Positions 8,312 through 17,592 of a DNA stretch of 58,557 nt are shown piece after piece; the first letter of the stretch is position 1; every line of letters starts with the position of its first letter. The stretch comes from JAYVJM01 sp043769275 (GTDB taxonomy: Bacteria > Pseudomonadota > Gammaproteobacteria > Pseudomonadales > UBA7239). The stretch lies in NCBI GenBank assembly GCA_043769275.1, contig JAYVJM010000091.1, positions 1 to 58,557 on the forward strand, read 5' to 3'. The notes beneath the pieces are model-generated. The model made no database searches, was not told the DNA's origin, and was given only the letters and a program-made list of their open reading frames with translations. A program made the translations under genes and the position numbers.

Positions 8312-9393
8312 TGCTGATTTGGCTGGCAAATTATTTAGCGCAGTTTCACACGGCCTTTGGCGTTGTAAATTATTTAACGTTTCGCGCCATTATGAGCGTG
8401 CTAACCGCGCTGGCTTTGTCGTTGTGGATGGGGCCTGTTGCCATTGCGTATCTGAAGCGGCTGAAGGTGGGACAGTCTGTACGTGATGATGGCCCGCAAA
8501 GCCATCTGAGTAAATCGGGCACGCCGACAATGGGCGGCATCATGATTTTGGCATCTATCTGTACTAGCACTTTGTTGTGGGCGCGTTTAGATAATCGTTT
8601 TGTATGGGCTGTACTGCTGACATCTGTGCTGTTTGCCGCGATTGGCTGGGTGGATGATTGGCGCAAAGTTGTCGAGAAAAATTCGCGAGGTTTGCCTTCG
8701 CGCTGGAAGTATTTTTGGCAGTCTCTGTTTGGTTTAGGTGTTGCTGTTTTTCTTTATAAAACAGCAGCAAGCCCAGTTGAGACACAGCTATACATACCCT
8801 TCTTTAAAAATGTGGTGATTAATCTTGGTTGGTTTTTTATTCCGCTCGCCTATTTTGTCATTGTAGGTAGCAGCAATGCGGTGAATTTAACCGATGGTCT
8901 TGATGGTTTGGCGATAATGCCATCGGTCATGATTGCTTTTGCGTTGGCTGTTTTTGCGTATGTCACGGGCAACATAAAATTTGCACAGTATTTGAATATT
9001 CCTTATGTCGCAGGCAGTGGGGAGTTGGTGATCTTTTGCGGCGCTTTAATTGGCTCTGGCTTGGGCTTTCTTTGGTTTAACACTTATCCCGCGCAAGTGT
9101 TTATGGGTGATGTTGGCGCTTTGGCCTTGGGCGCGGCATTGGGTTTGATTGCCGTTATTGTGCGTCACGAAATTGTATTTTTCATTGTGAGCGGCGTGTT
9201 TGTCATGGAGACGGTGTCGGTCATTTTACAAGTGGCATCATTCAAATTGACCGGTAAACGTATTTTCCGTATGGCTCCCATACACCACCATTTTGAATTA
9301 AAGGGTTGGCCAGAGCCGCGTGTCATTGTGCGTTTTTGGATTATTACCGTCATTCTCATGTTAATTGGTTTGGCAACGCTCAAACTCAGATAA
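8311..9393 (+). CDS. mraY: Phospho-N-acetylmuramoyl-pentapeptide transferase MraY
   Basis: MraY transfers phospho-MurNAc-pentapeptide from UDP to undecaprenyl phosphate at the inner membrane, making lipid I. The 360-residue polytopic protein has about ten membrane segments. Signature stretches are GTPTMGGIMIL, the catalytic-loop GWVDDWRK, NAVNLTDGLDGLA, VFMGDVGALALGA and the histidine loop RMAPIHHHFELKGW. Length and motifs match the family. It sits 1 base into murF and 16 bases before murD. Confidence 0.97.
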   Translation: MLIWLANYLAQFHTAFGVVNYLTFRAIMSVLTALALSLWMGPVAIAYLKRLKVGQSVRDDGPQSHLSKSGTPTMGGIMILASICTSTLLWARLDNRFVWAVLLTSVLFAAIGWVDDWRKVVEKNSRGLPSRWKYFWQSLFGLGVAVFLYKTAASPVETQLYIPFFKNVVINLGWFFIPLAYFVIVGSSNAVNLTDGLDGLAIMPSVMIAFALAVFAYVTGNIKFAQYLNIPYVAGSGELVIFCGALIGSGLGFLWFNTYPAQVFMGDVGALALGAALGLIAVIVRHEIVFFIVSGVFVMETVSVILQVASFKLTGKRIFRMAPIHHHFELKGWPEPRVIVRFWIITVILMLIGLATLKLR

Positions 9394-9409
9394 GTTGGCA
9401 GCTAAAACT

Positions 9410-10756
9410 ATGACGATTATTGCAACGGATAGAAAATATATAGTCATTGGCCTTGGAGAGTCAGGCTGGGCATGTGCGCGCTTTTTACGTGCGCGTGGAG
9501 ATGTGTTTGTGATGATGGATACGCGGATTTCGCCGCCTAGTCTTTCTGCATTTCAGAAAGAGTTTCCCGATGTCTCGGTGATTTGCGGCGCGCTAGATAG
9601 CGCGCTGCTTGTGCAGGCTAATGAGATTGTTGTAAGCCCAGGCATTTCTCTCGCGGAGCCTGCGTTGCAGGCGGCAAAAAGAGCAGGTGTATCGCTGGTA
9701 GGCGATATTGAATTATTTGTGCGACACACAAAAAAGCCGATTATTGCCATTACTGGTTCAAACGCTAAAAGTACCGTGACCACACTGGTAGGCGAAATGG
9801 CGGTAGCTGCTGGGCTTTCCGTCGGTGTGGGTGGCAACCTCGGCATTCCTGCATTAGACATGTTGGATGATGGGCGTATTGATTGTTATGTGTTGGAGTT
9901 GTCTAGTTTTCAGTTGGAGACGACGTTTTCTTTGTGCGCTCAAGTGGCGGTTCTTTTAAACATCAGTGCCGATCATATGGATAGATACGAGAATTTGCAG
10001 GCATATGTTTTGGCGAAGCAACGTATTTACCGCGGTGCGCAGCATGTTGTTTTTAATCGAGCTGATAAATTAACGCACCCGATGTTGGCAAACCAACAAA
10101 CAGCTTGGTCTTTTGGTTTGGATATGGGTGACCGTTTTTCCGTGGGTATAAAAAATATCTCAGGAGAAGACTGCTTGGTTCGCAATATGCGCGAGCCGCT
10201 CCTGCGTGTGGATGATGTGCCGTTGGCGGGCAGCCATAACATAGCCAATGTGGTGGCGGCTTTGGCTATTGCGAGTGCGGCTGGTTGGGATATTGCCGCT
10301 TGTGTTGCTGCTGTAAAGAAATTCAGCGGTCTTGCACATCGTTGTCAGTTTGTTGCAAAAGAAAAAGGCGTGTCGTTTTTTAATGATTCTAAGGGTACCA
10401 ATATCGGCGCGACAATTGCTGCTATTACGGGCTTGGCTGCTGCGAAAAAAAATATTGTTTTGATCGCTGGTGGAGAAGGGAAAGGTGCTGATTTTTCAGA
10501 TATGGCGGCCTGTGTACAAGCGCACGTCAAGCATATTGTGTTAATTGGTAGAGACGCGGATTTAATTGCGTCTGCTTGTACAGGTGCGGCGCACAGCAAG
10601 GCATCATCAATGGCGGCTGCCGTGCAGCAGGCGGCGCAATTGGCTACGGAAGGGGACATTGTGTTGTTGTCGCCCGCTTGTGCCAGTTTTGATATGTTCA
10701 AAAACTACGAAGATCGCGGTAGACAATTTTGTGTCGCTGTGGAGTCTTGCGTATGA
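9410..10756 (+). CDS. murD: UDP-MurNAc-L-Ala:D-Glu ligase MurD
   Basis: MurD adds D-glutamate to UDP-MurNAc-L-Ala. With the ATG at 9410 the protein has 448 residues and begins MTIIATDRKYIVIGLGESG, an N-terminal Rossmann-like UDP-binding fold. The ATP loop reads ITGSNAKSTVT, the variant also found in other gammaproteobacterial MurD. NDSKGTNIGAT marks the region around the C-terminal active site. The frame is open upstream to 9365, but that would overlap mraY and adds no family residues. It overlaps ftsW by four bases. Confidence 0.95.
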   Translation: MTIIATDRKYIVIGLGESGWACARFLRARGDVFVMMDTRISPPSLSAFQKEFPDVSVICGALDSALLVQANEIVVSPGISLAEPALQAAKRAGVSLVGDIELFVRHTKKPIIAITGSNAKSTVTTLVGEMAVAAGLSVGVGGNLGIPALDMLDDGRIDCYVLELSSFQLETTFSLCAQVAVLLNISADHMDRYENLQAYVLAKQRIYRGAQHVVFNRADKLTHPMLANQQTAWSFGLDMGDRFSVGIKNISGEDCLVRNMREPLLRVDDVPLAGSHNIANVVAALAIASAAGWDIAACVAAVKKFSGLAHRCQFVAKEKGVSFFNDSKGTNIGATIAAITGLAAAKKNIVLIAGGEGKGADFSDMAACVQAHVKHIVLIGRDADLIASACTGAAHSKASSMAAAVQQAAQLATEGDIVLLSPACASFDMFKNYEDRGRQFCVAVESCV

Positions 10757-12000
10757 AAAGCCTGCACGCATTTATTTATCCTGTGTCATCTGCTTATCCG
10801 GTGAAAAAAACAGAGGACGGCAGTGTTTTGTGGTGTATGGATATGCCAATGCTTGTTTTTGCGCTTGCATTGTTTTTTCTTGGTTGGGTTATGGTCAGTT
10901 CTGCCTCGATGGATTACGCATGGCATGGTACGGCAGACGCATTTTATTTCAGCAAACATCACGGTGTTTATGTCTTGTTGTCCATTTTATGTGGCGCTGT
11001 CGTGCTCGCCGTGCCCATCTCCGCTTGGCGGCGATTGGACGCTGCGTTTCTTGTTCTTGCTGCTTTGTTGTTGCTGATTGTGCTGGTGCCTGGGATAGGG
11101 CGGCGTGTTAATGGCGCTCAACGCTGGCTAAATTTCGGCTTTATGACTTTGCAGGTTTCAGAAATTGCGAAATGGGCAGCTATGGTTTTTTTCGCCGGTT
11201 ATCTTGTGCGTCGCCGTGCAGATATGCAAAACAGCATGTGGGGTTTTTGTAAGCCGTTTATTGTGCTGGGTGTTTTGGCCGCATTGTTGTTGGCTGAACC
11301 GGATTTCGGCGCAACGGTTGTAATTGGTTTATCTACTCTGGCGTTGTTGTTTCTAGCAGGCGCGCCGCTTGTGCGTTTTGTTTTGTTGCTGTTGACGTGT
11401 TTGGGTGCTGCCGTATTTTTGGCGGTTTCTGAGAGTTATCGTTTTGCACGTTTGATGGCATTTGTTAATCCTTGGGATGAGAGCGTGGTGTACGGAAGCG
11501 GTTATCAGTTGACGCAGTCTTTAATTGCTATTGGCCGAGGCGAGTGGTTTGGTGTTGGCTTGGGGAATAGCGTGCAAAAATTATTTTATCTTCCAGAGGC
11601 ACACACCGATTTTGTATTCAGTATTTGGGCTGAAGAAACGGGTCTTGCGGGTGCTGCTTTGGTGGTTTTCTTGTTTTCTGCATTGATCTGGCGTTTGTTT
11701 GTCGTTGTAAATATCGCTGCACGGCGAGGCGAGAATTTTGGTGCGCTGGTTGTTAGCGGCATTGCGCTCGTGCTCGGGTTCCAAGTCTTTATCAATATCG
11801 GCGTGGCCTCTGGATTGCTACCAACCAAGGGCTTGACCTTGCCGTTTATAAGCTACGGCGGCAGTAGTTTAATGATCAGTGCAGCGATGATTGCTATGGC
11901 CTTGCGTTTGAGTTTTGAGAATCGCATTTACGGTTCAGATGAGCGTGCTGTTTCTGTAGAAAAAACCGTAGTAGCGACCGAGCGATATCGCGATGACTAA
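10753..12000 (+). CDS. ftsW: Septal peptidoglycan glycosyltransferase FtsW
   Basis: FtsW is the SEDS-family polymerase that extends septal glycan strands from lipid II together with FtsI. The 415-residue, roughly ten-pass membrane protein carries PGIGRRVNGAQRWLNFG, SEIAKWA, LAEPDFGAT, the loop GLGNSVQKLFYLPEAHTDF, and LPFISYGGSS near the end. The ATG at 10753 overlaps the murD stop. A later ATG at 10837 would remove only the cytoplasmic tail. It overlaps murG by eight bases. Confidence 0.95.
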   Translation: MKSLHAFIYPVSSAYPVKKTEDGSVLWCMDMPMLVFALALFFLGWVMVSSASMDYAWHGTADAFYFSKHHGVYVLLSILCGAVVLAVPISAWRRLDAAFLVLAALLLLIVLVPGIGRRVNGAQRWLNFGFMTLQVSEIAKWAAMVFFAGYLVRRRADMQNSMWGFCKPFIVLGVLAALLLAEPDFGATVVIGLSTLALLFLAGAPLVRFVLLLLTCLGAAVFLAVSESYRFARLMAFVNPWDESVVYGSGYQLTQSLIAIGRGEWFGVGLGNSVQKLFYLPEAHTDFVFSIWAEETGLAGAALVVFLFSALIWRLFVVVNIAARRGENFGALVVSGIALVLGFQVFINIGVASGLLPTKGLTLPFISYGGSSLMISAAMIAMALRLSFENRIYGSDERAVSVEKTVVATERYRDD

Positions 12001-13084
12001 GCCGACGGTTAGTGCAAAAACAGTATTGATTATGGCGGCTGGTACGGGTGGGCACATATTCCCCGCTTTGGCGGTGGCGCAGCTATTGCGCACGCGCGGA
12101 TGGCGGGTGGAGTGGTTGGGCACGGCAGTCGGCATTGAGGCAACAGTTGTCCCTGCCAATGATTTTTCGCTGCATCGCATTAGCGCGGTTGGGTTACGGG
12201 GCAAGGATTTTAAAAAGTTGCTGCTGGCTCCGTGGTTTTTGGCCTGTTCTTTTTGGCAGACAGTAAAAATATTCCGGCAGATTAGGCCTCGTGTTGTGCT
12301 GGGCATGGGTGGGTTTGTCACGGGTTCTGGCGGTATGTGCGCACGAATTTTTGGCGCGCCTTTGGTTATTCATGAGCAAAACGCTATTGCAGGAACCGCC
12401 AATCGTGTATTGGCTTGTTTTGCGCAACGCGTACTTTCTGCCTTTCCTAATGTATTTGCACATGGTGAGGTCGTTGGTAACCCAGTGCGTGCTGATATTG
12501 CGCGGTTGGCGAAAGAACCCAAAAAAATTAGCGATCAAAACACAGCAATTAAGTTACTGGTATTGGGTGGCAGCCAAGGCGCACAGATATTGAATGATGT
12601 ATTGCCCCATGCCATCGGGCTGTTGCCAGATACGATACGGCCAGAAGTATTCCATCAGTCAGGAAAAGGCAAAAAAGAAGGGACGCGTGAGCGTTATGGT
12701 CAGCTCGGTGTGGATGCTCGAGTTGACGATTTCGTAGACGATATGGCAGCCATGTATCAGTGGGCTGATATCGTTGTGTGTCGTGCAGGTGCAATGACCG
12801 TGTCTGAGCTGGCCTGTGCGCAACTCCCAGCGGTGCTAATTCCATTGCCCTCTGCTATTGATGATCACCAAAATTTCAATGCGCGATACTTGGTCGATGC
12901 GGGCGCGTCATATTTATTGCCACAGTCTCAGCTCAATGCGGAAACATTGGCGGACATGTTAAAAAAAATCATGGCGAATAGAGCGGCATTACAGGCTATG
13001 GCAGATACATTGCGTTCGTTGGCCAGCATTACTGCGGCAGAGCGAGTGGCGGATATTTGCGAGGAGTTGGCTGATGTTCAGTAG
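11993..13084 (+). CDS. murG: Lipid II synthase MurG
   Basis: MurG adds GlcNAc from UDP-GlcNAc to lipid I on the cytoplasmic membrane face, giving lipid II. The 363 residues show the N-terminal glycine loop AAGTGGHIFPALAVA, then GMGGFVTGSGG and HEQNAIAGTANR. The C-terminal donor-binding site is represented by LGGSQGAQILND, CRAGAMTVSELA and LIPLPSAIDDHQ. It is a GT-B fold of normal length. It overlaps ftsW by eight bases. Confidence 0.97.
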   Translation: MTKPTVSAKTVLIMAAGTGGHIFPALAVAQLLRTRGWRVEWLGTAVGIEATVVPANDFSLHRISAVGLRGKDFKKLLLAPWFLACSFWQTVKIFRQIRPRVVLGMGGFVTGSGGMCARIFGAPLVIHEQNAIAGTANRVLACFAQRVLSAFPNVFAHGEVVGNPVRADIARLAKEPKKISDQNTAIKLLVLGGSQGAQILNDVLPHAIGLLPDTIRPEVFHQSGKGKKEGTRERYGQLGVDARVDDFVDDMAAMYQWADIVVCRAGAMTVSELACAQLPAVLIPLPSAIDDHQNFNARYLVDAGASYLLPQSQLNAETLADMLKKIMANRAALQAMADTLRSLASITAAERVADICEELADVQ

Positions 13085-13108
13085 GCAAATTTTTTTAAGG
13101 TTATACCT

Positions 13109-14527
13109 ATGTTGATTCCAGAAATGCGTCGGATACGTCGCATACATTTTATTGGTATTGGCGGTGCTGGTATGTGCGGTATTGCCGAGGTTTTGTTGAA
13201 CCAAGGCTATGTTATTTCTGGCTCGGACGTGCGTGATTCTGCTGTTGTTAAGCGGCTGCATACACTGGGTATTCCGGTTGCGATTGGGCATTGTCCAGAC
13301 AATGTCGTCAATGCAGATGTTGTTGTGGTATCCAGCGCAATTGATATGCAAAACTCGGAATTGGTTGCTGCACGCGCAGCGCGTATTCCTGTAGTGCGTC
13401 GTGCAGAAATGTTGGCGGAGTTGATGCGTTATCGGCACGGAATTGCTGTGGCCGGTGCGCACGGAAAAACTACCACGACAAGCCTAATTGCTTCGATTTT
13501 GGCTGAGGGCGGGCTGGATCCTACCTATGTTATCGGCGGTTTGCTCAATAGCACGGGCAGAAATGCCGGCCTTGGGGCGAGTCGTTATTTAGTGGCAGAA
13601 GCCGATGAAAGCGATGCGTCTTTTTTACATTTGCAGCCTATGGTTGCCGTTGTGACCAATATTGATGCAGATCACATGGAAACCTACGCGGGCGATTTTA
13701 AGCGCCTGCAAAAAACGTATGTTGAGTTTCTGCATAATTTGCCATTTTACGGCGTGGCGGTGATTTGCATTGATGACGCTGCGGTGTTCGAAATCATGCA
13801 AGACATTGGTCGACCAATAATTACCTACGGGTTTGACGTAGATGCTGATTTCCGTATTGTCGATGCTGTACAAGACAAAATGCAAAGTACTTTTACAATT
13901 TTAAGGCCAGAGCAATTACCAATAACCGCAACAATTAACTTGCCAGGCTTACACAACGTACAAAACGCGGCGGCGGCTGTTGCTGTGGCTACGGATGAAG
14001 GAATAGCGGACGATGCTATTGTGCGCGCACTCGCAAAATTTCAAGGCGTAGGTCGTCGTTTTCAAGTGTACGGTGAATATGATGTCGAGCATGGAAAAGT
14101 CATGCTTGTGGATGATTATGGCCATCATCCGCGTGAAGTGGATGCTGTCATTTGCGCCGTACGCGCCGGCTGGCCAGAGCGTAGATTGGTGATGGTTTAT
14201 CAGCCGCATCGTTACACGCGCACGCGCGATTTGTACGAAGACTTTGTTGGCGTTTTATCCCAGGTTGATGTCCTTGTTTTGCTTGATGTATACAGCGCAG
14301 GCGAGGCGTTTATTGCGGGTGCCGATAGCCGTACTTTGGCGCGCAGTATTCGTCAGCGCGGTATGGTCGATCCTATGTTTGTTGAAAATATAGAGGCGGT
14401 TCCTGCGCTGCTGTCTCGGGTGTTGCAAGCGGGCGATTTTGTCGTGACGCAAGGAGCAGGAAATGTGGGTGTTTTGGCGGCAGATTTAGCGCGCTGCAAG
14501 TTATTGGATGAGTCCGTGTCATGTTGA
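13109..14527 (+). CDS. murC: UDP-N-acetylmuramate:L-alanine ligase MurC
   Basis: MurC attaches L-alanine to UDP-MurNAc, the first peptide step of wall precursor synthesis. The 472 residues start with the Rossmann-type HFIGIGGAGMCGIAEVL. The ATP loop G116-A-H-G-K-T-T-T follows, then EADESDASFLHLQP and, in the C-terminal domain, VDDYGHHPREV and YQPHRYTRTRDL, all hallmark MurC motifs. A short AAGG lies ahead of the ATG at 13109. It overlaps ddlB by seven bases. Confidence 0.97.
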   Translation: MLIPEMRRIRRIHFIGIGGAGMCGIAEVLLNQGYVISGSDVRDSAVVKRLHTLGIPVAIGHCPDNVVNADVVVVSSAIDMQNSELVAARAARIPVVRRAEMLAELMRYRHGIAVAGAHGKTTTTSLIASILAEGGLDPTYVIGGLLNSTGRNAGLGASRYLVAEADESDASFLHLQPMVAVVTNIDADHMETYAGDFKRLQKTYVEFLHNLPFYGVAVICIDDAAVFEIMQDIGRPIITYGFDVDADFRIVDAVQDKMQSTFTILRPEQLPITATINLPGLHNVQNAAAAVAVATDEGIADDAIVRALAKFQGVGRRFQVYGEYDVEHGKVMLVDDYGHHPREVDAVICAVRAGWPERRLVMVYQPHRYTRTRDLYEDFVGVLSQVDVLVLLDVYSAGEAFIAGADSRTLARSIRQRGMVDPMFVENIEAVPALLSRVLQAGDFVVTQGAGNVGVLAADLARCKLLDESVSC

Positions 14528-15501
14528 CGTTTGATAAAGAAAAAGCAGGCATTTTTGATGCACAGAAAATGGGTCGTGTGGCGGTTTTATATGGCGGCCT
14601 TTCTTCTGAGCGTGAAGTCTCGCTTAAGAGTGGGCGCGCCATTTTTGATGCGTTATTGCGCTTGGGTTGTGATGCTGAATTGGTTGATGTGAAGGAGGAT
14701 TTTTTGCTGGTACTTGCGCAAGCGCAAGCGTCAGAAAAGCCTTGGCAGCGTGCATTTATTGCGTTGCACGGTGTAGGAGGCGAAGACGGAGTTATTCAGG
14801 CTGTGCTGCAAATGGCGAGTATTCCTTATACCGGCAGCGGTGTTCTGGCGTCTGCTCTGACGATGAATAAATGGCGGACAAAACAGTTATGGATGGAACA
14901 GGCTTTGGCCACGCCGGCGCATGAGCTTCTGCATGAGAATAGTGATTGGCATGCCTGTATAAGAAAATTGGGCGGAGTGGCTATTGTTAAACCTGCCTGT
15001 GAAGGCTCCAGTATGGGCATGCGTAAAGCTACGAGCGCAGAAAGTTTACGGAATGCTTATTTTTTTGCGCGTCAATTTGCCGGCGTTGTGTTGGCGGAGG
15101 CGTGGATAAATGGGCCGGAATTTACGGTTGGTATTTTGAATGACGAAGCATTGCCGGTTATCCGATTGGAAACAGATAGCGAGTTTTACGACTTCGACGC
15201 GAAATATGTATCAAATAACACGCGCTATTTATGTCCTTGTGGTTTGTCGCCGGACAAGCATCTGGAATTACAGCAATTGGCATTGTCAGCCTTTAATGCT
15301 GTTGGCTGTCGTGGCTGGGGGCGCGTAGATGTTATGAGTGATGATACGGGTAAATTTTACTTGCTTGAGGTTAATACTGTGCCTGGTATGACGGATCACA
15401 GCTTGGTGCCAAAGGCCGCTGCAGCGAAAGGCGTAGATTTTGACGGGTTGGTTATGCAGATTTTGTTGAGTAGTTTTCATTTCATTGGGGAGGTTGTTTA
15501 G
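14521..15501 (+). CDS. ddlB: D-alanine:D-alanine ligase B
   Basis: This ATP-grasp enzyme makes the D-Ala-D-Ala used by MurF. The 326 residues include VLYGGLSSEREVSLKSG near the N-terminus, ALHGVGGEDG, YTGSGVLASALTMNKW, and the C-terminal metal and substrate loop LEVNTVPGMTDHSLVPKA. The assignment to the B paralogue follows from its place between murC and ftsQ. The start overlaps the murC stop. Confidence 0.95.
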   Translation: MLTFDKEKAGIFDAQKMGRVAVLYGGLSSEREVSLKSGRAIFDALLRLGCDAELVDVKEDFLLVLAQAQASEKPWQRAFIALHGVGGEDGVIQAVLQMASIPYTGSGVLASALTMNKWRTKQLWMEQALATPAHELLHENSDWHACIRKLGGVAIVKPACEGSSMGMRKATSAESLRNAYFFARQFAGVVLAEAWINGPEFTVGILNDEALPVIRLETDSEFYDFDAKYVSNNTRYLCPCGLSPDKHLELQQLALSAFNAVGCRGWGRVDVMSDDTGKFYLLEVNTVPGMTDHSLVPKAAAAKGVDFDGLVMQILLSSFHFIGEVV

Positions 15502-15504
15502 CCC

Positions 15505-16290
15505 ATGCATGCAGATAATGCAATGCGACTATCGGCAACACGTAAGCCTACTGCTTCTGGCTCGATTGTGGAGGCCAAAGGCGGTGCGTTTTTTTATCGT
15601 TTTTTGTTGGTCTTCATGCAGACTGTTCTGGTTTTTTTATTGCTGTGTGGCATTTATTTTGCTTTGCCTTGGTTGCATGCGGCCTTTAATAAGCCAATTG
15701 CGCGTATCTTGGTGCGTGGTGATTTGCAGGCATTGAATCAGAAGGCAGTCATGGATGTTGTTGCAATTTATGAAGAAGACAGCTTTTTCGACGTTGATTT
15801 AGCCGCTTTAGTTCATCGCCTAGAATCGCAGCCGTGGATTGCGCACGCACGCGCACGCAGGCGTTGGCCCGATGCGGTTGAAATTGATTTGGTCGAGCAA
15901 AAGCCGATCGCTTATTGGGGGAATAACGCAATAGTTAACGCAAAAGGACGTATTTTTGAGCATCAGGGTCTGTATCAGAATCACGCCTTGCCTCGCCTTT
16001 GGAGTGAGCTAGGTACGCCGGCGGAGGCGATGAGCCACTACGAAATTTTTACGCAGCAATTGCAGCCTCTTGCTTTGGGTTTGCGCTCGATAAGTCAGAA
16101 TGTGCAGGGTGATTGGCAGTTGCAATTAAGCAATGGAATAACGGTAATGCTGGATCGTGCAGATCCAGTCGGCAATGTACGCAACTTTATCAGCGTATAT
16201 CGGCAACTATTGTTGCACAGTGCGCGGCGTGCATTAGTGGTAGATATGCGCTATCGCCATGGCGCGGCGATACGTTGGCAGCCCGTGTGA
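15505..16290 (+). CDS. ftsQ: Cell division protein FtsQ
   Basis: FtsQ is a bitopic divisome scaffold that joins FtsB and FtsL to the rest of the complex. The 261 residues have a cytoplasmic tail of about 30, one membrane segment at about 32-54, a POTRA domain (from roughly IARILVRGDLQALNQ to DLVEQKPIAYWG), and a beta domain containing RLWSELGTPAEAMSHY. It starts three bases after ddlB, and ftsA follows after 24 bases. Confidence 0.93.
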   Translation: MHADNAMRLSATRKPTASGSIVEAKGGAFFYRFLLVFMQTVLVFLLLCGIYFALPWLHAAFNKPIARILVRGDLQALNQKAVMDVVAIYEEDSFFDVDLAALVHRLESQPWIAHARARRRWPDAVEIDLVEQKPIAYWGNNAIVNAKGRIFEHQGLYQNHALPRLWSELGTPAEAMSHYEIFTQQLQPLALGLRSISQNVQGDWQLQLSNGITVMLDRADPVGNVRNFISVYRQLLLHSARRALVVDMRYRHGAAIRWQPV

Positions 16291-16314
16291 TAGCCGGTTA
16301 AATGGGAGAGCGAT

Positions 16315-17559
16315 ATGAGTTTGGATAAGAGCCATTTAAAAAATAATTTAATCGTGGGCTTGGATATAGGCACATCTAAAGTTGTGGCTTTGGTGGGAGA
16401 GATTGGCACAGACGGCAGCTTAGAGGTTATTGGCATTGGGTCGCATAAGTCAATTGGTTTGAAGAAAGGTGTGGTGGTCAATATTGAATCCACAGTGCAG
16501 TCTATTCAGCGCGCCATAGAGGAAGCTGAACTGATGGCGGGGTGCCAAATTCACTCTGTTTATGCAGGTATAGCGGGCAGTCATATTCGCAGCTTGAATT
16601 CACACGGTATCGTGGCTATCCGTGATCGTGAAGTGCAAGTTGCGGATGTAGAGCGTGTAATTGATGCGGCGCAGGCGGTAGCGATTCCTGCCGATCAAAA
16701 AGTGCTGCATATTCTTCCTCAGGATTACATAATTGATAGCCAGGAAGGGGTGCGCGAGCCGTTAGGGATGTCAGGTGTTCGCCTAGAGGCCAAAGTACAT
16801 CTGGTCACTTGCGCTGTGAATGCTGCACAAAACATTGAAAAATGTATACGTCGATGCGGGCTGGAAGTAGATGATATTATCTTGGAGCAGTTGGCATCTA
16901 GTTATGCTGTGCTTACAGAAGACGAGAAAGAGTTGGGCGTGTGTTTGGTGGATATCGGCGGAGGCACAACGGATATTGCTGTATTTACCGAGGGGGCAAT
17001 AAAGCACACGGCAGTGATTCCCATTGCGGGAGATCAAGTCACGAATGATATTGCTATGGCGCTGCGTACGCCGACACCGTTTGCGGAAGAGATTAAAATC
17101 AAATATGCCTGCGCGCTTACGCAGCTTGCGCGGGCAGACGAAATTATTAAAGTGCCCGGTGTGGGCGAGCGTGTAGCGCGTGATTTATCGCGCCAAGCAC
17201 TCGCTGAAGTGGTTGAGCCACGGTACGATGAATTATTTACTTTGATACAAGCGGAGCTGCGTCGCAGCGGTTATGAAGATTTGATTGCCGCGGGTGTCGT
17301 GTTAACGGGTGGAACTGCTAAAATCGAGGGAGCGGTGGAGTTGGCTGAAGAAATATTTCATATGCCCGTACGTGTAGGTGCGCCAGTGGATGTGAAAGGT
17401 TTGAGCGATATTGTTAGAAATCCCATTTACTCGACTGGAGTCGGATTGCTTTTGTATGGTCTCAAGCAGCAGAAGGAAGGTAGGTTGGGTATAGAAACTG
17501 CAAGCAATCGTGCCAGCATCATCGATAAGGTGAAGCGTTGGCTTAAGAATAATTTTTAA
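16315..17559 (+). CDS. ftsA: Cell division protein FtsA
   Basis: FtsA is the actin-like ATPase that tethers FtsZ to the membrane and recruits later divisome proteins. The 414 residues contain the phosphate-1 loop LDIGTSKVVALVGE, the SHI-containing 1C region, VDIGGGTTDIAVF (phosphate 2), VLTGGTAKIEG (adenosine motif), and a C-terminal amphipathic helix, DKVKRWLKNNF, for membrane binding. The SD is GGGAGAG before the ATG at 16315. Confidence 0.97.
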   Translation: MSLDKSHLKNNLIVGLDIGTSKVVALVGEIGTDGSLEVIGIGSHKSIGLKKGVVVNIESTVQSIQRAIEEAELMAGCQIHSVYAGIAGSHIRSLNSHGIVAIRDREVQVADVERVIDAAQAVAIPADQKVLHILPQDYIIDSQEGVREPLGMSGVRLEAKVHLVTCAVNAAQNIEKCIRRCGLEVDDIILEQLASSYAVLTEDEKELGVCLVDIGGGTTDIAVFTEGAIKHTAVIPIAGDQVTNDIAMALRTPTPFAEEIKIKYACALTQLARADEIIKVPGVGERVARDLSRQALAEVVEPRYDELFTLIQAELRRSGYEDLIAAGVVLTGGTAKIEGAVELAEEIFHMPVRVGAPVDVKGLSDIVRNPIYSTGVGLLLYGLKQQKEGRLGIETASNRASIIDKVKRWLKNNF

Positions 17560-17592
17560 ATCGCTTTTTAGCCGAGATAAGTGAGGCAGGCC